Shown here piece by piece: positions 6,697-10,964 of a stretch of 10,964 nucleotides of DNA. The position numbers were made by a program, and so were the translations under genes. The stretch spans positions 41,452 through 52,415 of the forward strand of contig MFGL01000025.1 of assembly GCA_001778285.1 (NCBI GenBank), in the 5' to 3' direction. Source of the DNA: Candidatus Falkowbacteria bacterium RIFOXYC2_FULL_47_12 (GTDB lineage Bacteria > Patescibacteriota > Patescibacteriia > Patescibacteriales > XYC2-FULL-47-12). Under the pieces are notes generated by a model, which saw only the letters and a list, made by a program, of their open reading frames with translations, had not been told where the DNA came from and made no database searches. Numbering within the stretch: the stretch's first letter is position 1; every line of letters starts with the position of its first letter.

Positions 6697-6743
6697 GAGG
6701 CCGAAAACGAGTTCATCCGTTTTCGGTCTCTTTTCTTTCTTTA
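6697..6743 (+). terminator. Terminator after the oxidoreductase gene
   Basis: A 13-bp stem, GAGGCCGAAAACG (6697-6709) with CGTTTTCGGTCTC (6718-6730), has a single G-T wobble and an 8-nt loop. It is followed by a T-rich run TTTTCTTTCTTT, 24 nt past the stop codon. Confidence 0.9.
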
Positions 6744-6748
6744 AAACC

Positions 6749-6776
6749 TTGCCAAAAACAAAAAAACCGGTATAAT
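6749..6776 (+). promoter_or_regulatory. Promoter without an obvious gene
   Basis: TTGCCA (6749-6754) and a perfect TATAAT (6771-6776) are 16 bp apart. The surrounding AAAACCTTGCCAAAA (6743-6757) matches 14 of 15 bases at the oxidoreductase promoter. Transcription from about 6783 would meet a terminator-like hairpin within some 15 nt, and no ORF with an SD follows. Confidence 0.55.
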
Positions 6777-6795
6777 AAGAAACGTGACAACTATG

Positions 6796-6818
6796 CGTAG
6801 TTTCCAACTACGTTTTTT
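6796..6818 (+). terminator. Terminator-like hairpin just after the orphan promoter
   Basis: CGTAGTT (6796-6802), loop TCC, AACTACG (6806-6812), then TTTTTT form a compact, perfect 7-bp intrinsic terminator. The only transcript that could end here is one from the promoter at 6749-6776, about 35 nt long, or read-through from the oxidoreductase gene. Confidence 0.7.
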
Positions 6819-6838
6819 CATATCTGTCAAATGCCTAT

Positions 6839-6874
6839 GGCGGGCTTGCCCGCCGAAGCTTCAGCGAAGGCGGG
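6839..6874. repeat. GC-rich palindromic repeat, REP-like
   Basis: GGCGGGC (6839-6845), TT, GCCCGCC (6848-6854) form a perfect 7-bp hairpin. The same CCCGCC (6849-6854) can instead pair with GGCGGG (6869-6874) around a loop containing the palindrome GAAGCTTC. The last arm overlaps the first bases of the tRNA-Gly-like element. Such GC-rich mosaic palindromes stand out in an AT-rich spacer and look like members of a dispersed repeat family. Confidence 0.7.
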
Positions 6875-6966
6875 TATCGTATACCTGCCGATTCGGCAGG
6901 TTCATGGCTATTATGCCACCTTGCCAAGGTAGAGATATCCGCCGAATCGGCGGATTACCCGCTCCA
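6870..6966 (+). pseudogene. tRNA-Gly(GCC)-derived element with palindromes in the D region and T arm
   Basis: The element begins with 14 nt identical to the genuine tRNA-Gly (GCGGGTATCGTATA), shares a further identical 20-mer covering the anticodon arm (6918-6937) and ends with the same TTACCCGCTCC (6955-6965). Between these, the D region gains about 21 nt built on ACCTGCCGATTCGGCAGGT (6883-6901), and the T arm is replaced by the palindrome TCCGCCGAATCGGCGGA (6938-6954). The acceptor stem GCGGGTA/TACCCGC, anticodon GCC and discriminator T are kept, and one mismatch enters the anticodon stem. Unlike the genuine tRNAs here, CCA is present (6964-6966). The loss of a normal T loop argues against use as an elongator tRNA. 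It is either a degenerate copy or a tRNA-derived repeat. Confidence 0.8.
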
Positions 6967-6977
6967 ATGGCGTTCCT

Positions 6978-7241
6978 ATGTATTATTACGTTTACATATT
7001 ACACTGCCAAAAAGACAACAGTTTATATGTTGGCTACACTGCCGATTTGAAAACGAGAATACAATATCATCGGGCAGGAAAAACAAGAACTACCAGAATA
7101 CGCGGACCAATACAACTAATCTACGCGGAGAGCTATATTAACGAAACGGATGCCCGGCAGAGAGAACGTTTCTTAAAATCAGGTAGAGGAAGAGAAGTTT
7201 TTAAAAAACAAATACAAAATACACTTGCGGGTATCGTATAA
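6978..7241 (+). CDS. Small GIY-YIG nuclease-domain protein (YhbQ/UPF0213 type)
   Basis: The 87-residue protein consists of a single GIY-YIG domain: YVYIL at 4-8 (the GIY half), LYVGYT at 16-21 (the YIG half), then DLKTRIQYH with the conserved R27 and H31, and ARQRERFLK at 59-67 with E63 as the expected metal ligand. The family includes homing and repair nucleases and many small proteins of unknown role. No DNA-binding domain is attached. The ATG lies 11 nt after the CCA of a tRNA-Gly-like element and has no SD. The last five codons and the stop lie inside the genuine tRNA-Gly gene, so the C-terminal residues AGIV are read from tRNA sequence. Being bracketed by tRNA-Gly copies suggests a mobile or tRNA-targeting unit, which is inference. 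Confidence 0.85.
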   Translation: MYYYVYILHCQKDNSLYVGYTADLKTRIQYHRAGKTRTTRIRGPIQLIYAESYINETDARQRERFLKSGRGREVFKKQIQNTLAGIV

Positions 7242-7298
7242 TGGTTATTATATTACCTTGCCAAGGTAGAGATACGGGTTCGATTCCCGTTACCCGCT
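7227..7298 (+). tRNA. tRNA-Gly (anticodon GCC)
   Basis: It folds as a full cloverleaf: acceptor GCGGGTA/TACCCGC, a D loop containing ATGGTTA, anticodon arm TTACC-TTGCCAA-GGTAG with anticodon GCC, T arm CGGGTTCGATTCCCG, and discriminator T. Length is 72 nt. Only CC and then G follow, so CCA is not encoded. Its 5' end overlaps the last 15 nt of the GIY-YIG gene, so RNase P cleavage would cut that mRNA. Confidence 0.96.
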
Positions 7299-7332
7299 CC
7301 GTGAGATTTTAAATAATCGCAACAGACACTAA

Positions 7333-7394
7333 TTGGATATTAGTGGCACTTGCCATGGTGGGGATATCCGCCGATTCGGCGGATTACCCGCTCT
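7333..7394 (+). pseudogene. 5'-truncated tRNA-Gly-like remnant with the same T-arm palindrome
   Basis: From TTGG (7333) onward it aligns without gaps to the 3' two-thirds of the element at 6870-6966, apart from scattered substitutions in the anticodon arm. It carries TTGCC at the anticodon, the palindrome TCCGCCGATTCGGCGGA (7367-7383) in the T-arm position, and TTACCCGCTC at the end. The palindrome centre is T instead of A. The acceptor 5' strand is missing, so it cannot be a functional tRNA. It lies 34 nt after the genuine tRNA-Gly. Confidence 0.75.
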
Positions 7395-7416
7395 AAGATG
7401 TGAAGCAATTTTTGCG

Positions 7417-7500
7417 GCCGCGGTGGTGAAATTGGTATACACGCAGGACTTAAAATTCTGTTCCCGCAAGGGAGTGAGGGTCCGAGCCCCTCCCGCGGCA
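7417..7500 (+). tRNA. tRNA-Leu (anticodon UAA)
   Basis: A class II tRNA of 84 nt: acceptor GCCGCGG/CCGCGGC, D loop with TTGGTA, anticodon arm CAGGA-CTTAAAA-TTCTG with anticodon TAA, a long variable arm closed by TTCCC/GGGAG, T arm with GGTCCGAGCC, and discriminator A. CCA is not encoded. Confidence 0.95.
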
Positions 7501-7506
7501 CTATAG

Positions 7507-7579
7507 CGGGGTGTGGCCCAGTTGGTAAGGCGCCTGGTTTGGGACCAGGAGATCGCTGGTTCGAGTCCAGTCACCCCGA
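7507..7579 (+). tRNA. tRNA-Pro (anticodon UGG)
   Basis: 73 nt: acceptor CGGGGTG/CACCCCG, including the C1-G72 pair typical of bacterial tRNA-Pro, anticodon arm CCTGG-TTTGGGA-CCAGG with anticodon TGG, T arm CTGGTTCGAGTCCAG, and discriminator A. CCA is not encoded. It lies 6 nt after tRNA-Leu, so the two are probably co-transcribed. Confidence 0.95.
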
Positions 7580-7615
7580 CAATGACGAACGTTCGGTTCG
7601 CATGGAGTGTGTATC

Positions 7616-8887
7616 TTACATTTTATGCCTCGCCCGATGTGGTTTGGCTGGTATTTGGTTTAAATTAACAATAGCCAACGTCTGACCACGAACCATAAAC
7701 TGGTAAATAATCCAGGTTAAAAATATGGGGACAGCTCCAATCAAAATGGCCCAAGATGGTCCGACCAAGCCATACAACAACCCAGCCGCGGCTGGCCCAA
7801 CCATCCAACCGAAATCATCAGACAGATTAATAACACCGGCAATAACGCCGTTATTGGCATGATTCTTGTCTAATTTGTGCAACCATGACCATAAAGAGAT
7901 ACTGGCCATTTCATCGCCGGAAGTGGAAAGAAAACCAAATAACAGAAACAGCCAACTAAAATTAAAGCCCAGAAACATCCCGGATAACGAGAACAGGAGT
8001 AATCCAAAAAATATTAAAGTTCGCCTATTGGCTGTGTCCGCTAGTTTGCCGAATATAAAACCGAGTACTACGATGGCAAAATCAAACATACCTAGCCCAA
8101 CACTTAAAAGACCAGCATTTGCCTGATGAACAATTACCAAAGGGACTACAAACCAAATAATGCCATAAAAAAATGATGCGGAAAAATTAAGTAATAATAG
8201 CATTGCACTGGCCGGATTTAGTTTCTTAATTGCTCTAAGAGTAGTGCCCAGATAGTGCCGATGGATATAATGATGCTGGGTTTCCAGCTTAATTTCCGCA
8301 TGAACAGATTGATGGTCTTTGGGGCTAAAAAATATGGCTATTAACGCTAGGAGAAAAAGAATGGATAAAATAAATCCGGTATATTGGGGAGAGAAAATAA
8401 GTACGAATGGCAAAGCCATGCTAGCCAGTACAACACCAACCGAGCCAAACACATCGCGCAATGAGATAAATTTACCGGCATGAGTTTGAGGCGCGTGTGA
8501 TAATATATAGGCGTTGATGCCGGGGCCAAAAAACAGCCAACCGAAAGTGGCAAAAAACAAACTTAATAGATAAGTGGCTCTTGTTAATGGAAACGCAAAA
8601 CAAACAGCCGCGATAAAAAAATTGATTGTGGCAATTTTAAGAAATCGGCGATAGCCATAGCGGTCAAGTAGGTGTCCGGCGGGAACGTCTAGCAATAATT
8701 GCACTAAAGCGCCGCCACCGATTAATAATCCTACGAGCCACAATGGCAGTAATTTTTCTCCCAGCGGCGATATGATAGTGTAATGTAAACTAGCGCCAAA
8801 TTTGAAGAAAATAAGAAAAAACCAAAAGGGAAGAAATTTCCAAAAAATGTTTGGTTTTGAGCGAACGAAAGTCGAAGCAGCCAACAT
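7616..8887 (-). CDS. Major facilitator superfamily transporter
   Basis: The 423-residue, very hydrophobic protein has about 12 predicted membrane helices in two halves separated by a charged loop near residues 190-215 (SPKDHQSVHAEIKLETQHHYIHRHYLG). An MFS motif A variant, GHLLDRYGYRR, is seen at 71-81 between helices 2 and 3, and a related GKLADTANRR opens the second half. MFS proteins move small solutes by uniport or ion coupling. The sequence does not say which solute, and drug export or sugar uptake are both possible. It is convergent with the tRNA cluster, ending 36 nt from tRNA-Pro, with no clear terminator. It has a good promoter, a palindrome in the 5' UTR and no SD before the ATG. Confidence 0.9.
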   Translation of the reverse strand: MLAASTFVRSKPNIFWKFLPFWFFLIFFKFGASLHYTIISPLGEKLLPLWLVGLLIGGGALVQLLLDVPAGHLLDRYGYRRFLKIATINFFIAAVCFAFPLTRATYLLSLFFATFGWLFFGPGINAYILSHAPQTHAGKFISLRDVFGSVGVVLASMALPFVLIFSPQYTGFILSILFLLALIAIFFSPKDHQSVHAEIKLETQHHYIHRHYLGTTLRAIKKLNPASAMLLLLNFSASFFYGIIWFVVPLVIVHQANAGLLSVGLGMFDFAIVVLGFIFGKLADTANRRTLIFFGLLLFSLSGMFLGFNFSWLFLLFGFLSTSGDEMASISLWSWLHKLDKNHANNGVIAGVINLSDDFGWMVGPAAAGLLYGLVGPSWAILIGAVPIFLTWIIYQFMVRGQTLAIVNLNQIPAKPHRARHKM

Positions 8888-8900
8888 AAAAAATTATTGG

Positions 8901-8916
8901 GTAATTTTAAAATTAC
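8901..8916. promoter_or_regulatory. Perfect 16-bp palindrome in the MFS 5' UTR
   Basis: GTAATTTTAAAATTAC is perfectly symmetric and lies about 10-25 nt downstream of the predicted transcription start of the MFS gene, a usual place for a repressor site. AT-rich palindromes also arise by chance in such DNA, so the role is a guess. Confidence 0.35.
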
Positions 8917-8932
8917 AGATAATTGCTTTTTT

Positions 8933-8961
8933 AGTATAACTTATGTAAGATAAAATTACAA
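8933..8961 (-). promoter_or_regulatory. Promoter of the MFS transporter gene
   Basis: On the minus strand, TTGTAA (8961-8956) and TATACT (8938-8933) are separated by 17 bp. The start would be near 8926, giving a leader of about 39 nt. A weaker plus-strand pair, TTGCTT (8923-8928) and TAAGAT (8946-8951), also 17 bp apart, overlaps it and could serve tRNA-Asp and infB. Confidence 0.6.
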
Positions 8962-8990
8962 TTTTAAATTCATACAAAACAACGGCGGCG

Positions 8991-9048
8991 GCCAGTGTAC
9001 TGGCACGAAAAACCACCTGCCTCGCTTGCGCGAGCATTGCGGGCAGGT
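8991..9048. repeat. Two GC-rich palindromes between the MFS gene and tRNA-Asp
   Basis: GCCAGT/ACTGGC (8991-9004) is a tight inverted repeat. It is followed by ACCTGCC (9015-9021) pairing with GGCAGGT (9042-9048), with an inner CTCGC/GCGAG stem. The outer arms equal those of the D-region palindrome in the tRNA-Gly-like element at 6870-6966, so they appear to belong to the same repeat family. On the minus strand the second palindrome is followed by GGTTTTT and might act as a terminator. Confidence 0.6.
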
Positions 9049-9065
9049 AAATTTAAAATTTTGTT

Positions 9066-9139
9066 GGGATGGTAGTTCAGTTGGTTAGAACGCTGCCCTG
9101 TCACGGCAGAGGTCGCGGGTTCGAGTCCCGTCCATCCCG
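9066..9139 (+). tRNA. tRNA-Asp (anticodon GUC)
   Basis: 74 nt: acceptor GGGATGG/CCATCCC, D loop with TTGGTTA, anticodon arm CTGCC-CTGTCAC-GGCAG with anticodon GTC, T arm GCGGGTTCGAGTCCCGT, and discriminator G as expected for Asp. CCA is not encoded. infB starts 22 nt after its 3' end. Confidence 0.96.
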
Positions 9140-9161
9140 CAACATTACTCATCCCCTTTTC

Positions 9162-10964
9162 ATGAACGTCACTGAACTCGCGCGCAAACTCAAAATTCCC
9201 ACCGGCGAACTCTTTGACGTGCTGCCGCTTTTGGGCTTTGACATCGGCCGGCGCGCCATCAAAATCAATGACACGGTTGCCAATAAAATAATCAATAACT
9301 GGCCGCAGTACCGGCGCCAGCTTGAATTGCTGCGCGCGCAGGCCACATCGGCGGAAAGCCATGATGCGTTGCCGACAGAAAAAAAAATTGTTAACGTCCC
9401 GCAAACCATTGTGGTGCGCGATTTTGCCGACAGCGCCGGCTTGAGCGTAAGCACGGTACTCTCCGAACTGATGAAAAACGGCATCTTCGTTTCCATGAAC
9501 GAAAAAATTGACTTTGACACCGCGGCTATCATCGGCGCGGATTTGAATTTAGACGTTGTGGCCGCCGCCGCGCAACACAATGGCGCGACAGAGGCAAGCC
9601 AGGACAACAGACTCAAAACAATTTTAGCTTCTGAGACCAAAGAGCATTTGCAGCCACGCCCGCCGGTTATTGTCGTAATGGGCCACGTTGACCACGGCAA
9701 AACGAAACTTTTGGATGCCATTCGCGAAACCAATGTCGTTGCCGGCGAGGCCGGCGGCATTACTCAGCATATCGGCGCCTACCAGATTGAACGAGCCGGT
9801 AAAACAATTACGTTCATTGACACGCCCGGCCACGAAGTTTTCACGGCCATGCGCAGCCGCGGCGCCAAAGTCGCCGACGTTGCGGTATTGGTCGTAGCTG
9901 CCGATGACGGCGTGAAACCGCAAACTATTGAAGCCTACCGCATCATTGAACAGGCAAAACTGCCCTTTGTCGTTGCCATCAATAAAATTGACAAGCCCGA
10001 AGCCGACGTTGAAAAAACCAAGAGCGAACTCGCTACGAAACTAAACATTACTCCCGAGGAGTGGGGCGGCAACGTGCTCTGCCTGCCGGTTTCAGCCAAG
10101 GAAGGCGCAGGTGTCGCTGCGCTCATAGACAGCATCGTGCTCGTAGCTGATATGGAAAAAGAACATATCGTCGCCAACCCGGCGGCGCCCGGCGTCGGTA
10201 CGGTCATAGAATCCCACATTGACCGCGGCGAGGGGCCGGTAGCCACCATCTTAGTCCAAAACGGAACATTGCATGCCGGTGACATCATGTGGCTTGACAG
10301 CCAGCCGCTGGGAAAAATCCGCATCATGCGGGACTACACCGGCGCGGCGCTGCCAGCCGCGCTGCCGGCAACGCCCGTGCTCATTGCTGGCCTGAAAGTC
10401 GCGCCCAACATCGGCGACATCATTGAAGCCGGCCACGAAGACGAACGGGTACGTTTAAACAAAGTCAGAAAATACAAAGGCGGCGCCATCGGCATGACGC
10501 ACGTGCGCGAGAACGCGGACAGTGAGACCGCCAAAAAATTAAACGTCATTATCAAAAGCGACGTGCTGGGTTCGGCCGAAGCCATTGAAGAGTCGCTGGA
10601 AAAATTGAGCGCGGCGGCCGTGCGCGTGCAGGTTTTGAAAAAAGGATTGGGCGCCATTACCGAGGGTGACATTGACCGGGCGCTCGCGAGCAATGCCATT
10701 GTGGTCGGCTTCAACGCTCCGCTGCCGCCGGCAGTGCAAATGCTGGCGCGTGAAAAAGGCGTTACCGTCAAAACGTACCGCATCATCTACGAATTAGTGA
10801 GTGATATCAAGAAAAAAATGGAAAACCTGCTGACTGCCGAAACCGTGCGTCATGACGTGGCGCGCGTGAAGGTATTAGCTGTCTTCAAAACCGAGAACGC
10901 GGGACAAGTGATCGGCGGCCGCGTGGAAGATGGCGTGATGGAGCCCCGCACCCGCGTGGAAGTC
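9162..10964 (+). CDS. infB: Translation initiation factor IF-2, partial
   Basis: 601 codons are in view and the C-terminus runs off the window. The N-terminal part is short, with two IF2-N-like helical modules (VTELARKLKIPTGELFDVL and VVRDFADSAGLSVSTVLSEL). The G domain follows: P-loop GHVDHGKT at 174-181, G2 GGITQHIGAY, G3 DTPGH at 220-224, G4 NKID at 274-277 and G5 SAK at 311-313. Domain II and the linker lead into domain 3 (LNVIIKSDVLGSAEAIEESL), with the start of domain IV at the edge. IF-2 places initiator tRNA on the 30S subunit and drives GTP-dependent subunit joining. The P-loop is followed by K182 where most bacteria have S or T. No SD precedes the ATG, which lies 22 nt after tRNA-Asp. 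Confidence 0.97.
   Translation, partial: MNVTELARKLKIPTGELFDVLPLLGFDIGRRAIKINDTVANKIINNWPQYRRQLELLRAQATSAESHDALPTEKKIVNVPQTIVVRDFADSAGLSVSTVLSELMKNGIFVSMNEKIDFDTAAIIGADLNLDVVAAAAQHNGATEASQDNRLKTILASETKEHLQPRPPVIVVMGHVDHGKTKLLDAIRETNVVAGEAGGITQHIGAYQIERAGKTITFIDTPGHEVFTAMRSRGAKVADVAVLVVAADDGVKPQTIEAYRIIEQAKLPFVVAINKIDKPEADVEKTKSELATKLNITPEEWGGNVLCLPVSAKEGAGVAALIDSIVLVADMEKEHIVANPAAPGVGTVIESHIDRGEGPVATILVQNGTLHAGDIMWLDSQPLGKIRIMRDYTGAALPAALPATPVLIAGLKVAPNIGDIIEAGHEDERVRLNKVRKYKGGAIGMTHVRENADSETAKKLNVIIKSDVLGSAEAIEESLEKLSAAAVRVQVLKKGLGAITEGDIDRALASNAIVVGFNAPLPPAVQMLAREKGVTVKTYRIIYELVSDIKKKMENLLTAETVRHDVARVKVLAVFKTENAGQVIGGRVEDGVMEPRTRVEV

Noticed and set aside
6226..6807. Minus-strand frame of 193 residues
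   Set aside because: It is opposite the oxidoreductase 3' half and runs through its terminator. No SD or domain is seen.
7329..7574. Minus-strand frame of 81 residues containing GLEPAISWSQTRR
   Set aside because: It is the antisense of tRNA-Leu and tRNA-Pro, a well-known source of false proteins of this GLEPA type.
7580..7615. Hairpin CGAAC/GTTCG as terminator of the MFS gene or tRNA cluster
   Set aside because: The stem is only 5 bp and no T-run follows on either strand.
9174..9300. Unrecognised small helical domain at the start of infB
   Set aside because: It matches the short IF2-N helical modules expected at the N-terminus of IF-2, so it is not a separate gene or fusion.
8970..9404. 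Minus-strand frame of 144 residues containing GLEPATSAVTGQRS
   Set aside because: It is antisense to tRNA-Asp and the infB start, and its composition is that of a tRNA shadow.
9149..9760. Minus-strand frame of 203 residues
   Set aside because: It is antisense to the infB N-terminal region, serine- and alanine-rich from reverse reading, without family resemblance.

Overview
The window looks like a chromosome fragment from an uncultivated, small-genome bacterium, most likely a member of the Patescibacteria (Candidate Phyla Radiation). This rests on the overall look of the proteins: a membrane-anchored peptide-binding protein with a long basic N-terminus, the form of IF-2, IF-3 and SmpB, and a small GIY-YIG protein. 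It also rests on AT-rich intergenic heptamer repeats, GC-rich palindromes, no encoded CCA on the genuine tRNAs or the tmRNA, and native genes without a clear Shine-Dalgarno (SD) sequence. It is a judgement from sequence pattern, not a database result.

Left part (1-4004, all minus strand): a translation and secretion block. In transcription order it runs smpB, a terminator, ssrA (tmRNA with a long 24-residue tag frame), infC, rpmI, rplT, secG, then a family 5 peptide-binding protein that runs off the left edge. infC starts only 12 nt after the tmRNA 3' end.

Middle (about 4010-6820, plus strand): two separately transcribed genes, a xylose-isomerase-like TIM-barrel sugar isomerase/epimerase and a Gfo/Idh/MocA oxidoreductase. 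Each has its own promoter, a leader hairpin, a strong SD 9 nt before the ATG, and a terminator. The flanking genes lack these SDs, so the block reads as an acquired sugar-conversion module. A third promoter after it leads only into a short hairpin with a T-run.

Right-middle (6839-7579, plus strand): GC-rich palindromes, a tRNA-Gly-derived element whose T arm is replaced and whose D region is expanded by palindromes, a GIY-YIG nuclease-like gene whose 3' end overlaps a genuine tRNA-Gly(GCC), a second truncated tRNA-Gly-like remnant with the same palindrome, then tRNA-Leu(UAA) and tRNA-Pro(UGG). The tRNA-Gly copies bracketing the nuclease gene are the most unusual structure in the window.

Right end: an MFS transporter on the minus strand with a good promoter and a palindrome in its 5' UTR, then tRNA-Asp(GUC) and infB (IF-2), which runs off the right edge. 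Three SD-less genes (infC, the GIY-YIG gene, infB) start 11-22 nt after the 3' end of a tRNA or tRNA-like RNA, suggesting that RNA processing may set their mRNA 5' ends.
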